Assembly (NCBI GenBank): GCA_037892935.1
Contig: JAYXKI010000005.1
Span: 620,001 to 684,000 of the forward strand
Length of the DNA: 64,000 bases
From: Phlebopus portentosus
Lineage: Eukaryota; Basidiomycota; Agaricomycetes; Boletales; Boletinellaceae
Reading direction: 5' to 3'
In this document: positions 22,959 through 35,154 of the stretch, piece by piece
How the letters are laid out: the number at the start of each line of letters is the position of its first letter
How positions within the stretch are numbered: position 1 is the stretch's first letter
Notes under the pieces: generated by a model
The model's input: only the letters and a program-made list of their open reading frames with translations
The model's database searches: none
Told to the model about the DNA's origin: nothing
Position numbers and translations under genes: made by a program

Positions 22959-23239
22959 CGTGCTTTAGTTACCAGATGTAATACATGTTTCGCTAGAAAA
23001 GAATGCAACAAAATTTCTTGTTCCGTATTACCGATGCACCAAGCAGACAAGTTCAAGACTCACCATTTACCACTACACCAAGCAGACAAGTTCAAGACTC
23101 AGAATTGACAACCTCATAAACGTCAAGGCAACTTCTTGACGCCAATGAGGCTAGAAGGCGTCGTAAGCAGATAATTGGACTCAAGCACATAGTCAAGACA
23201 AAAGGCATGACGAATCTTGGACAGTACAAGCGAAATACG
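22959..23239. repeat. spacer between convergent transposon genes with a 26-bp direct repeat
   Basis: The sequence beginning CACCAAGCAGACAAGTTC is repeated perfectly over 26 bp at 23037-23062 and 23076-23101 (39-bp period). The spacer holds both 3' ends. The copies may be transposase-binding sites or a local duplication. Confidence 0.7.
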
Positions 23240-26200
23240 TCAGATCGCCAGAATGTCCTGTGCATTAGTTAGCCAGTGTAGCGAATCAGTAGAACAAAGT
23301 ATGAGATACCTTGGTTAGACCAACGGTCGCCCATATCTTTCTGGGCGGCTCGTCATCTTCTTCGTCTACGTCTGCTGAAGTTCGAGGCTGGCGGTAAAAG
23401 ATTCGAACTCGGCAGGCCTGGGAGATAACGTCTTCGGGTCGAAGAAGGGGAGGTGGTTCAACAATGTATGAGTCGAACTCAAAGAAGCCGACCTCGAGCT
23501 CGGGACTAGAGGGTGGAATGTTAGAGGCGAAGACTATTCACGGCTATGTAACTCTTATGTACTCACTGGATATCCCAAGGATGTGTATTTAAAATATTTC
23601 TCTCCAGTGGTTTGAACCACCGGACGTGCAGTAGGATAGTAGATCCTTCAACAAACCTTTGACAATGTTTGATGATTCGGATGACTTGACCGACAATTTT
23701 TCCACCATTAAATTGAGCTTGAATTATGGAATTTGGAGCGCGGAATGTATCAATCGACGGTATGATGCGTCGTCCATCCAAAATGATATACTTGAGGTAC
23801 TCAACACGATCACTGAGAAAGTTTGGCGAGAGCGCGGTATGATGATGGAACGTAGCGTTCCGAGCGTACACACGCGCATCTGCGTGATAAGTTTCGTAAA
23901 ACTGTACCAAATGCTTTTGAAGAGCATTTGGCAGCTGGTCGACAGAGCTAGGACCAGCTGAGAACCGCTTTCTAGCTGGAAATAATTTTTTCAGTACGCA
24001 TATATGCATTGAATAAAAAGATTTACTTACTGTCTGCTGTTGCCTCGTCGATCTCCCTGCAAAGGGAGGCCACGGTCCCTCTACAGTCCTTCTCCGTCTC
24101 CAAAATAAGCTTGGTCGTCTCTAAGGAACCCGTATCGAGTGGTTCATTTGCTTTATGAATCGTACTAACAAAATCCCGAAGGCGGATGTCTCGATGGAAT
24201 TCGCGAAAGAAAGAAACTTCAATTTCCCCCCCTGCGTGATTATTCGTCTTATAACTCTTGAGCACCTTGTTCAGACGTTCAAACGTGAATGTCCAAAACG
24301 AATATACGGGACCGTAGTCCTGTATCTGATCAAACATGTGAACAACCCAATGAAAATTGGGTTTCACATCTTCGGGATGCAGCTAGACGAGTGAACAGAT
24401 CAGATGAGCAACTCGCGCTCGTTATTATAGATACTTGCCTCTAGATATCCTTGAAGAAATTCAAGTAGGTTTCCCTTTGCTCGCTCCAAGTCGACCTGAC
24501 GAATCGATCGTCCAAGGAGAATTTTGAGAGCTGCCGCCAACTTAAGAAAGTTCGCCGGCTCATCTTCGTGCATTCGTATCTTCGGCTCGGGCTCGGTCAT
24601 TGGACCCCTTCTCCATCTCCTGTGTGTCATTTCGTGGTCTTTCTCAGCAACGGGCTGCCATTCGGACCAAACGAAAGGGAGCTCCGAAGTTCATAGTAAG
24701 CAAAAGCGAAGATCTGAATTAATTAATTAAGTACTTACGATTACTGGAAGATAAACAAGTGCGAGACTCTTGTACTCGTCTGCACTAAGGGATCCTGCAG
24801 CGGGATAACCAACATTCGATGGGAGACGTCCGACCCAGGACGGCATTTCGAACTGTGAGCATGTAAACATGCGAGACTCGAGTTAGCTGGTGTACAATAG
24901 ATCCTAGCTGAGTATAGTGCGTACCTCTTTCAAGTATGCGTTCAGAAGGTCCAGTTCTCGAGGAACGAGGTTAGGCTCTGTCCTCTTTCGAAGCGCATTG
25001 GTCTTGATCCACGAATCATGCCACTGGCAACGCATGATGCCTGATCAATAGAAGTAAGGCTGGACGACAAAGACAAGATTGAACTTAAGCCACTTACCCA
25101 AGAGAATATTATGCATTGGATCAACTACCGTCATGCGTACCAAATCGAAATAAGGAAGTCTTGCAAGTTCGGTATACCCCACACCGTAGGTGTCGAAGAA
25201 CTGTTTTTTCTCTTCGTCAGTTTCCAGAGCTCGGTACTGAAAAGCTAGTCTACGGTTCTCTTCCCCGGTTCGATGAACGAAGACTAAAAAGTAATAAACA
25301 GACATTTGTTTTGGACTAAACGAAGCATACCATCTTTCAGTCCTTCACTCGTCTTCAGCACTTCGTGGCTCGCTTTGCATTTCGTACAGAAATCATTGCT
25401 GGATGCATGACCTGCCATAGCGCATGCTTTGCATAGCGCTATGTGGTCCATGCATCCAGCAATGAGCACAACACGGCACAGACGACCTGAGAGCAAGATT
25501 AGCCTTTGTTAAGCAATACCGCTGATGCGAGCGTGAAGAATGCTTACCTTGCGGAAACCGAAGCGTTGGCACTACCATTCCTTCGTTATAGAGCCTGAGG
25601 AGATCGTCGACGACTGGCTTGAGGATGAACTGCGTTTGTTCTGTTGAAAGCCCCTTGGGACCAGGAGCGAGGCCGCACAGAAGCACGAAACGAGGCTGAT
25701 ATCTGTCATATAGTTCTGGATGAGTAAGTGGGAGTCGAAGAGAAAGGAGAACGAACCTCAGTTGAATGGGAAGATTTGCGACGCTGAAGGACAACGCATC
25801 TGATGAATGCGTCCGTCCACTCTTGCTCTGCATGAAAGAGAACCTATGAAGACAAGAGATTGTATGAAGCAGTGCGCAAACGTGAAGAGAAAGAATGCAA
25901 GTACATACCCATCAAATCCGAGCGTTAGTGCAATTCGCAGCTCGTGGCTATCTTCACGGTTGGGACTGCGATCGAAAAATAACTTGCCATTTGGCAATTT
26001 GAGGTTATTCCAGACGCTGCCATCGCTGATATTCCGGTAGGAGCCTTCCGTATATGCGTCTGTTCTCCAGGACTCGAACAAATCTTCTATTCCAGGTTGC
26101 ATGATCATCTCGGCGAGTTGCTGAGAAATTGGATAAAAAGGATACTTAAGTTTTATTTTTGAATCCCCGGTAGGAGTTTCCGGATCAAACAAAGAAAGCT

Positions 26201-27043
26201 GGCATTCAGGACAAGATAGTGAGTCTGGTGAATCATTAGGAAATATTTGTCGGCAAGCTGGACATGTCGGCATAATAAGAAACTTGTCGTCTAGACCTAG
26301 TTTTCGGAATGTTGCCTGGAGAGTAATAATCGGGTTCCATTTATCCGGAACGACCTTGAGACAAACAAGAAGATGTTTGAGAACACGAAGAGTGAGATTA
26401 CAAGCTCGAAAAGGCAGATGGTAGACCAGGTGAAGCCAGGACACGAGCAATAGAATAGACCTCCAGAAGAAAGTACAATCGAGAGAGCGCCAAGCTTTCA
26501 TAGTGTCTTGAGGCACCTCGGGGACCTTGAATACGTACGAGAGCTCTGTGAACTCTCCCGGAACCGCGGCATTAGTGTCCGCATTAGTGATTACTAGATA
26601 CATGGGCTGTCATCGCAATAGCGTGCCATAGATGTGCTTTACTTACCTTGTACCGGCTCATCGAGATCCATGCCCACATCCCAATCGTCATCCATCCCGG
26701 CCTCAAACCCGGCATCTTCTTCGCTCCAAGACTCCTCAGAGTCGACCGCAGCAGGCGGCTCATCCACTGCTGGTTCTATCACAGCAGTGGATCTGACGGC
26801 GGTCTGCTGCTGTGGTTGTTGTGATTGTTGCTGTTGCTGTTGTGGTCTCGAGAAAGGCTGAGCTATGTAGTCTGGATTGAGTACTCTAGGTTCCGTGGAC
26901 TGGGCGGCGAGGTTGAGGGCAGCGTGTCGACGAAAAGTGTAAAGAGGTTGCCTGCGGCCGACTCCATCTGAGCCAGGCAAGCACTGCCGGCACTTGCAGT
27001 AGATCATGCGTTGGTCGTACTTATACTTACTAGCTGCTGGCAT
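23240..27043 (-). CDS. Tnp2-family transposase (CACTA/Plavaka type)
   Basis: This is a cut-and-paste transposase, read from ATG 27043 to TGA 23242-23240 in about a dozen exons. The N-terminus has a zinc-binding CKCRQC segment and RRH motif, followed by a Gln-rich and acidic linker. Near 26200 there is a CPACRQIF...CPECQLSLF zinc ribbon and FYPISQQLAEMIMQPGIEDL. Next come LTLGFDG, then LCGLAPGPKGL with FILKPVVDDLLRLY (25.6 kb). A small zinc cluster (DHIALCKACAMAGHASSNDF) is followed by the family hallmark TVVDPMHNILLG at about 25110, where D-P-M-H is near-invariant in Tnp2 proteins. A C-terminal region includes FWTFTFERLNKVLKSYKTNNH. Splices were not all resolved; no unavoidable stop was found, so it may be intact. 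Identification is by the conserved order of these blocks. Confidence 0.82.
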
Positions 27044-27236
27044 TTCAAGTAAGAACACGTTCGGATGGGACGCGTAATTGTCGAAGTGACTTGGTGAAAG
27101 GTGAAGACGTGTCGTCGAGCGCAGCAGGTGAACTTATGCACAGGGGTGTTAAATTTCTATCTAATCTTATCTAGATGATCGACGCGAATCTACACTGGCA
27201 GTATATGTCATCTACAAACTTTCGGGTATTTGCATT

Positions 27237-27268
27237 AGGTCACCTACATGACCAGGTGACCTAGCACA
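27237..27268. repeat. right subterminal repeats of the transposon
   Basis: A palindrome of AGGTCACC (27237-27244) and GGTGACCT (27255-27262) overlaps the 13-base GTGACCTAGCACA (27256-27268), which is the inverse of the left copy at 20957. Clustered short motifs inside the ends are typical of CACTA elements. Confidence 0.6.
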
Positions 27269-27489
27269 AACCTGTAGCTCATCAACACATTCCTAAAAAC
27301 ACGAATTGCGTTACTCCATCTAGCACCAACAATAAAAAATTTTTTTTTTCAGGTACAGTAGACTACACACAGTATTTCTAGCTTATCCAATGCAATTTTA
27401 TTTTAGATTTGTGCTATATCTACTATACTCGACTACACCAGCACGTGTTAATAACCCTCGTAACGCAGTGGATGAAGTGAGCTGAGATG

Positions 27490-30400
27490 GCGGCGCAGCG
27501 ATAAACCCTGATCGTGTCAAATTGAGCGTGAAGCTAAGTAAGTAATTCTCGTCACTTGCTAACGTCAACGTCACGACGACGCTCTGAAGTGTATGTAGAC
27601 CGGGTCCAGTCCGATTCCAGATCGCCGTCCGTCCGTTGGACCTCGCGAATCGAGCTTCCGAATTAAGCCAGAGAGAATCTACTCCGACCTTTAATAAGGC
27701 AAGTGCCAGAGCTATGATCCATCAGAGAACAGGAAAATTAAATCAAACAAAGGTATGAGAGAACGGAAACAGTACTAGTGTTCATCAGAACTTACCACCG
27801 CAAACCATTTTCTTTTTCCGGCACCCCTTCCGCAAAACGCACGCACGAGGATCCCTCAGGTAGTTCCAACGGCATCGAGAACGTCTTTCACACATGGATA
27901 CTGATGCACGCGCATCGGCACGCGCAGCTAAATTGCGGAAGATACTCAGTTTGACTGTTTTTTGTTCCCGTTCTCTCACGAAGGCTCTCAGGAAGCCCAG
28001 GAAGATGGCGACGGATGTGAAGATCATTTGTGTTCATCGTAGACTTCGGGTAGCGAATGCCAGAGCGAGGATTACGAGTGTTTGGAGACTTATGACTTCT
28101 ATGGCCTTTCTATGAGTGAAAGTGCGTCGAGTAGACACAAAGGGGGAGAACTGCAGTAAATCATTAAGTGGTCACGTCGAAAAAAAATGAAAGATATATC
28201 ATAAGCAATCATGCCCATGCCTTACTTCCGGATTCCGCTTTAGCTAGGGCGTAAAGTGCCTGAACCTGGGCGGACGATACTGATACACAGTTCTCCTCCT
28301 TTCGTCCGCTCACATCGCATTGTGCCTATTAGGCACTCCACTTGCACTTGAGAACACTTGAGAAGAGTAAACACGTACAATGAAATACGCAACAAAGAAA
28401 GTGCGAACTCATCGATTACTTTTACTTGGAAAGAGTAAAGTCAAAGTGCTGCAGGAAGATCCAAGCCATCCACGAGACGGGACAAGAATGAACTGCGGAC
28501 CTAAGAAATCAGAGAAGAAACCCTAAGACCAGCCAAGATATCACACTACTCGCAGCCAAGACTCAAGACGCTCGATCGCGTTCATCTCCGCTCCGGTGTA
28601 TTTCCCGACGCCGCCGGCCCCGGCTTCGGCTTCGGCTCGGTGGGGCGTGGGAACCGCTCCATCCATCCAGGAACAAATACATCGGATTGACTTCACTTCA
28701 TCTTTTCTCGTCTCGAGCTGAGTGGAGGAGTGGAGCACAGAAGGACCGAGTCTAAAGATCGCATGTAATGCTGGCACCAATAACCGTCGACAATAAATAT
28801 AAATACATACGAATGAATACGGAATACTTTTCGAGCTTTAATATGGATATGTATACGTTACTTCGGCTCTGCCTCGGTCGAAATCTGCAGAAAAATGCGA
28901 GAAGTGCAGGGTCCATGTCCATGTGAGCGGACGAAGTGTGATTAAGTAGTCACTAGCAGGTCATGTCGGCCGGCGAATGATCCCCACCTCGCACATCAGG
29001 TGAAGAATACGAGTGGATCAAATAACTTCCCTAGAAGGCGAAATAAACGGACATCACTCACAAATCCTGAGAATCAGAAGTCACACAGAGTGATGACTGA
29101 GAGTCCAAGGCGAAAAGAAAAGAGTGCAGGGATGTCTCTTTTTTTCTTTCAGATAACCTGATGCGGATGAATCCGCGAGAACGGCCGAAGCTTTCCTACG
29201 TAGGACGCGTTGACAGTTGGGATCATCAAACTGCGAAGGGATACGACTGAAGGAAGGAAGGAAGAGGGCAAATGTAGAAGAGGGTGCACGTTTGTTTGAC
29301 GGGGGCGGGAGCGCAAGAGGAAGGAATGATCTTGAGAGAAAGAGAGAACAATCCGGGAGTAAAAGCGGCCAGGAACAAAGAAGTCGTTGGGATGAAAGTT
29401 CTCAGTAAAATGCTTCCTAATGCTTCCTACGAAGAAAAAAAGAAAGAAAGAAACGTGTCTGTTGTCGTCGGGAGAACCGTTCCCAGAAACGTTCAGTCCT
29501 CAGAATCGGCTGAGTCTCGTGTCTTGAGAAGAGGACCTCTGGTTCCGAGAAGGACGCAGAGTTGCTCCACTCCTCCTGTTGATGATTTCGATTTCTCTCG
29601 AGGACGTGCTTGTGACGGGTACGAATGTCGGACTGTGTAAATAGTACTTGAATCCGGAGATCCTGAGCGTAAATACGCAGAAATATTCATAGTACCGGAA
29701 ATGTTATATGCCCAGAACCCAGTGGCTCTGCAAAAGAAGAGGCTGTTAAAAGTTATTCTTGCTTTGCGGAGTGCGGAGTACTTGACAGAAGAAGGTCAGT
29801 AATATTCGCGATTAAACGTCCGGATAAATCTCTGAACGTGACGACCTTTGAGCAACAACAGAAGGTTGCTCGTCAATGATTTATGTCCCGAAGAGACCGG
29901 GAGCAGACGCGGTGTCTTCGGTCGGTCGGTGATTTCTGAAATGTGTCCTTCGGTATCTTAATGTCTTCGGAAGGAATCCGCACACATAAATCAGGCTAAT
30001 TAGAATGATAAAATCAGCGGTGCATGCGTGCATACCTACGAAATATCTGGTCATTTGACGAAAAGAAGACGGATCAACAGTGCAGGACGGAGAAGTTACA
30101 GTGCTAGTATGATGCAGAAGGGTCGCGCTCCCGCTTTCGGTGGCCGTGGCTCGCTCCCGTTCCATCCGGAATGGAAACTCGGTCCGCACGGAGTGGACAT
30201 CACGCTGAGACCAAAAGCCTACTAGCTCTGCATTCTCTTACGCATATACACGTGAAGCTTGGAATCCAAATCCAAAATCCAAAATATCAACGTTGTTATC
30301 ATGAAAGTCCCTCACTGCACCTTCACGGACCAAATGCACGTCGACTCGTACCGATGTAAACGGACAAACGAACGAACGAACGAACGAAAGAACGAACGCT

Positions 30401-33369
30401 CTCGGAGCGCAGACGCGCCGAATCCCAAAACGGGATCATTATATGCATTGTATCGAGTTTGAAATTCCGTCCGTTTTATCATTCATTTTTGAGCGGTGGC
30501 GCGGCTGAGTGAAACGAAAAAATCGAGTTTGATTTGATTTGATTTGGATTTGGATTTACTGTATGCAACGCAACGCAATGCAATGCAATGTAAGCGTTGT
30601 ACTTGTAAGTAGTAATGCATGTCGGGTCGGGTCAACGGCGCGCGCTCCATTTCTTGTTGTTGTCAAGTCAGCTGGTCAGCGCGTCGCTGAGTCGTTTGGA
30701 CTGTCTGGTCTGACCTGGGGGTAATTTGATTCCGAAAGAGACGCGTACGGGCGGGTGCGAGGAAGAGCAACGACTAGAGTAGAGTAGAGTAAGACTGTGC
30801 AGGTCCCGCTCGTTCGTTCGTTTGTTTGTTCGTTGAGGTGCCCAAAGTCGATGTGGTCCTCTTATTTCATACTAACAGCACCCGAGCTTCTCTTCGGCAT
30901 AGGGTAGACACTAGCGAAAAAGAGTGTCAGCCCAAAGCCAAAAGCGGGAATGATAAATGCACTGATGCGCTGATAGAATCGGAATTGGCATCCACCACAC
31001 ACTAACTTCGTTCGAGACTTTCGGATCGCCGAGTTCTGAGTCGTCGATCTCCCCCCCCCCTCTCAAGCACGGGGGTTAAGATCGTTGCGAGCTTTTGACG
31101 CAAGGTTGGCGAATTTCGAAAATGCTTTTCTTCTTTGCGCGATCGATCCTGCTTTGTAAAAAGACTCTATGCAAACGTCTTTATTTATTTACTTATCTGT
31201 GACGAATTTTGTGCACTGAATGTAGCAAGAATGGCATGACTGCGTATCATCGTCATCCTCGTTATCCCACACAACCTGATGGGCGAATATATATTTATGT
31301 GCTTTACGGAAATCGGAAATCGGGAACGCAGTAGAAGATATCAACTCGGTTCCACATTTCCGCGAAAAGCACCAACGTTATACCAAATATTCTATACAGT
31401 GTACCCAACCCGTCACACAGGGCGCGTTTCCACACGAAAAGGAGTCAAGGTAAGTTACTGAATTCGAATCCTGCTAGAATGCAGAATACGGAATGCAAAG
31501 CTGCGGATATTTATGAGAGAAGACTTCGGAGGAAGAGGGAAGGACAACCATAACGAAGTCCGTTCGAACTGCGGGGACTGCGCAGTTGCAAGTAATATTG
31601 ATCATATTTCCGCGCAGCCGGTGCCCCGCAGCCACCTTCTGCAACGACCGCGTCGCGTCGCATCGAGAGAGAGCGATAGTGAGAAGAACATGCTTAAATT
31701 CAATCCAGGCCTGAACATCGATCAGAAGTGTTAATCAGCGTTAATCTGTTAATCCCTGCGCGAGATTGAGGTTAATATTGCTATTGCTATATGTAAACAA
31801 ATACCGGAACATCCGGGATGTACGGTATACGGTAATCACGGATTTCATCCCGGGCCAAAAGCTGTGATGTCGGAGACATGCACATGCGGGAATGACGGAC
31901 GGGTTGTGTCCAAAGGGTCCAAGGTCCATCTTGAAGTACATTGTACTAATGGCCGCGTGGCCGTGTGTCGTAATTAGAATATCTACAATACTCATGCATG
32001 GTATGGGGAGACCCTGGACAGGCCGGATTACCGTAGGAACAACGCGCGTAGTACGCGTAGGCGTTGGACTCGTGCAATGTTGCGTAGTGTTGCATGGCGA
32101 CGGTGACTATGATGACGATGACGGTGCAGGCGGCGGCGGTGCGCCGGCACGCGTGTTGCAGTGGCCACTGGCTGTGACGCAGTGGCCCACGCGTATATGC
32201 ACGTATGGATGGCTCGCCATTTGTTTACACCCTGCACGACGGCCTTAGTGCATATGCATGGCCCTCATTCCAAGGATAGTGGGCCCGGGGCTAAGTTTGG
32301 TAGATGGCGCTGGCTGTGCCCCGATTCCAAGCTGTGCCGTCTGTGCTTGAAACACCGACACAAAAATCCATGCTTATGTGGAAGAAAGGAATAAGAGCGA
32401 AACCGAGTCAGACGCTGACACAGGAAAGATACGATACGTTTCAAGTTGACTCGGGATGACGCGTGAGCGCTTCTTGCGCACTTACGCACTTGAGTACTGT
32501 GACGCTTTAAGCGCTTGAGACCTCGGGATGAGGAAGTCGCCTACCTGCGTGGCTGAAGGCTAGAAAGAACTGGTATTTGTATTTGTTTCGATCAAATTCA
32601 GGATAGGAAATTATTCGCTCATCGACAATCGCAATCGTGCCGAATGAGACATTTCCGCCCGCTCTCCATGCTCTGCATCTACATTTCGCAGAATATCTTA
32701 TTTCAACAATAAGCAAACCAGCGAAGGAGAGACAGAAGAGAAGGCGTGCTCACCGATGTGTAAGCGTATGCGTATTCCTAAGCGTCGTAGTCAGCGGATA
32801 GATTGCATTTTATCAGGCTAATCATTATTGTGGCGTCGGAGGCAATCTGGATACATATCGATTTAATTTACGAGGAAAGTGAGAGTAATTACGAAGAGAG
32901 AAGAAGAGGAAGAGGCCGAGTTGCTGGACAGGACGGCAGGGACTAGTAACGCCGAGTAAATTGCGGAGTGGGCGATGGGAGAAGAGTGATGGCGGAGGGG
33001 TGAGCTGGCACTGTCACTGAGCGTACTGAGATGGTCAGCAGTTGGTGAGCAAAGAAGGGAGCAAAATAAAATACATAATAAGAATAAGGCAAGTTACGGC
33101 ATGGGACATGTACAGGTGAGGTGAGATGGATATTATTTTATTATTTTACTGTGTATATGTGACTGTGACGTACCCGAGAATACGGATGCTCGCACCACCC
33201 GTCGTTCCATCCATCCAGTCCAGTCCAGTGCTACCTTACCTTACCTTACCGTGCACCTCGCTCGCTCTTGTCACCGCTCTCATTCTTTCCTCCCTTCTCT
33301 CATCCTTCCATTCCCCTCCCGCCCATCGTCCTCTCATCCTCATCATCCTCGCCCTCCCTACCAGCGGCA
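27490..33369. other. 5.9-kb gene-poor region upstream of the 33.4-kb gene
   Basis: I could support no gene. Open frames are short, on both strands, and lack spliceable partners. Visible features are a (CGAA)n-like microsatellite at about 30365-30398, GTTCGTTCGTTTGTTTG at about 30811-30832, GAGTAGAGTA repeats near 30776, a C10 run near 31050, and a CT-rich 160-bp leader just before 33370 (CCTCCCTTCTCTCATCCTTCC). The length is unusual next to the 200-700 bp spacing elsewhere, so it may hold long regulatory sequence, a non-coding RNA or relics of transposons. Confidence 0.5.
30365..30398. repeat. ACGA tetranucleotide microsatellite
   Basis: Tandem ACGA/CGAA units with one AAAG interruption. A related TTCG/TTTG tract on the opposite strand lies about 430 bp downstream (near 30811-30832). 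Confidence 0.8.
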
Positions 33370-35154
33370 ATGTCTGCCTACGCCACTATGGCGCTCTCTG
33401 CACTTCCTAGGCCTCGCTCAAAGAAGCAGTATGTGGCATCATACCTTCTCATCTACTTTATAATCGCATCCGTTCAACTCATATCTCCATCTTCAACAGC
33501 CTCGCAAAGCTCGAATACGCCCGCAAATGCATAAAGGTCTGTTCTCTCTCTCCATGTCGTCTCTCAGCTGCGCTAACCAACATGCGGCCATTCGGCCGTT
33601 CCTCATCCCCACTCAGATCATCGGATACATCCCGGCACCACTCCCTCCCGAGCTGCCCCCGTCCCCGCCGCCCTCGCGCAGCCCCTCGCCTGTACCCCAG
33701 CACATCCCCGTTGCGAGTTCGTCAAAGCGCAAGCTCGATGCACTCGCAGACCAGCCGGAAAGCGCAAAGCGGGCTAGGCTCACAAAGCCGCCTATCCCTC
33801 CCTCGGAGCTCCCTTCCGGTACTCCCTCCTCCTCCGCGGCTTCTCCTCCCCTCGCAGCCTCTTCGTCCTCCTCATCCACCAGCAGTCGGCCATCCGATAA
33901 GACGAGCAGCGTCACGTCGGTCACGACGGCGGTGTCATCCGTTGGGGACGCGACTTCGCGGTCTCTCACGGTCTACGAACCACTCCGACGGCCACGGCAT
34001 GGCATCGAATCATTAGATTTCCGTCAGATGCACAAGAAACACTATGCTGAGGCCCGCGTATTCAAGTATTCTGGTGAAGCTCGCTACTTGTCCACTTATC
34101 CGCAGAGTCACTCTGGGTACCGACCCTTGCGGGAACCACCAGGAAAGGGCACACCTTATCACACCCATGGAGGACTCATGGCACTACTGGAATCTCTCGA
34201 AGCACTGATTAGCTTCGTTTATGCTGCCTGGTGTCAAGATCATATCTCAACGGGAGGGTTTAATGACTCTTGGGAAACGATCCCTTCATACTTGAACTGG
34301 TGCAAGTCGAAGTGGTATCAGTACGTCGGCTCTCGGGATAACGTACGGGAAAAGTCATTTATCGGTCTCATGTGAGTTACTCTACTGTAATTTCCCGATT
34401 CTTGTCCAGGTGATTACCCTTGAACACGTTGCTGACCTCACCCACCTTTCGGTGTTTCAGCCACATGATCGAGGCCTTTACACATCAGCGCATCGTGCGC
34501 TTCAAGCTCAGTAATGTTTTGGACGCTAAGACGAGACAGTACGAGCACGACATTGAAGTTACGGCGAAGGCGAAGCAGGCAGCTGTGGACGCATCGGCAG
34601 TGAAGGCCAGGCTCACTCTGCCAGAGAAATCATTACCATCACCAGACACTGACGCAGCGAGTGCAAACTCCACACCCGCAAACCCCAGCAATGGAACGCC
34701 CTCAATTTTAAACGATATTAGGGCCGAAGAGGCGAAGAGAGCCGGTAACAAGCTTCCGCCCAATCGATCACCAGAGGGAAACTCTTCAGACGATGTGGTT
34801 TCAGTCAAAGAGTCTTATATCACGTCTGTTACGAGGCTCCTTGGTGTCCAGACAACGGCTTCTCAAGAGATGAAGAACTCGGAGAAGACACTCTCATTGG
34901 CGATCATGCGCGAGCATTTTCCTCACACCTTCGGGAGGATGGTTTGCTCGACCCTATCTGCTTACGAAGAATACGAGCCCGACATGGAAGACGGCGAGGG
35001 AGAATTGTTCTGGCCCAGTCAGTGTGTAACTGGCGAGGGTATCGCGTGGGTTTGCCTTATGGGACGAGCCATGGTTCGGGAATTTGGAAAGGACATCGGT
35101 TATACCAGCTTCGCCGGAATCATACCCAAGCCTGGCGGGACTGCTTCCAGCTAG
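33370..35154 (+). CDS. conserved hypothetical protein, possible regulator (514 aa)
   Basis: I do not recognise a named family. Exons are 33370-33428, 33500-33536, 33617-34371 and 34461-35154; donors GTATGT, GTCTGT and GTGAGT keep the frame. After a short N-terminal helix (LAKLEYARKCIKIIGYIPAP) comes a Pro/Ser-rich segment with a basic, NLS-like patch (SSKRKLD...ESAKRARLTKPP). A well-conserved-looking domain (about residues 185-330) includes YEPLRRPRHGIESLDFRQMH, EARVFKYSGEARYL and SWETIPSYLNWCKSKWYQYV, and runs into HMIEAFTHQRIVRFKLSNVL. A disordered linker precedes a C-terminal domain (KTLSLAIMREHFPHTFGRMV, EDGEGELFWPSQ, MGRAMVREFGKDIGY). No membrane segment or signal peptide is seen. A nuclear regulatory role is suggested only by the NLS-like patch and the very long flanking non-coding DNA. 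Confidence 0.82.

Larger units (their letters stand above)
20900..27480. mobile_element. CACTA/EnSpm (Tnp2-type, Plavaka-like) DNA transposon with two convergent genes
   Basis: The element is defined by a Tnp2-family transposase on the minus strand (27043-23240) and a second multi-exon gene on the plus strand (21319-22958). Their 3' ends face each other about 280 bp apart. An identical 13-base motif, TGTGCTAGGTCAC, lies at 20957-20969 and inverted at 27256-27268, outside both genes, as expected for subterminal transposase-binding repeats. Exact termini and the target duplication were not found, so the boundaries are approximate. The transposase frame looks largely open and the copy may be recent. 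Confidence 0.7.

Noticed and set aside
28541..30462. Several 60-120 codon ORFs in the gene-poor region
   Set aside because: Overlapping on both strands, with repeats giving rise to low-complexity proteins; no splice-supported model.
31440..31470. Possible tRNA-like box B (ATTCGAATCCTGC)
   Set aside because: No matching A box, acceptor stem or anticodon arm at the right distance.
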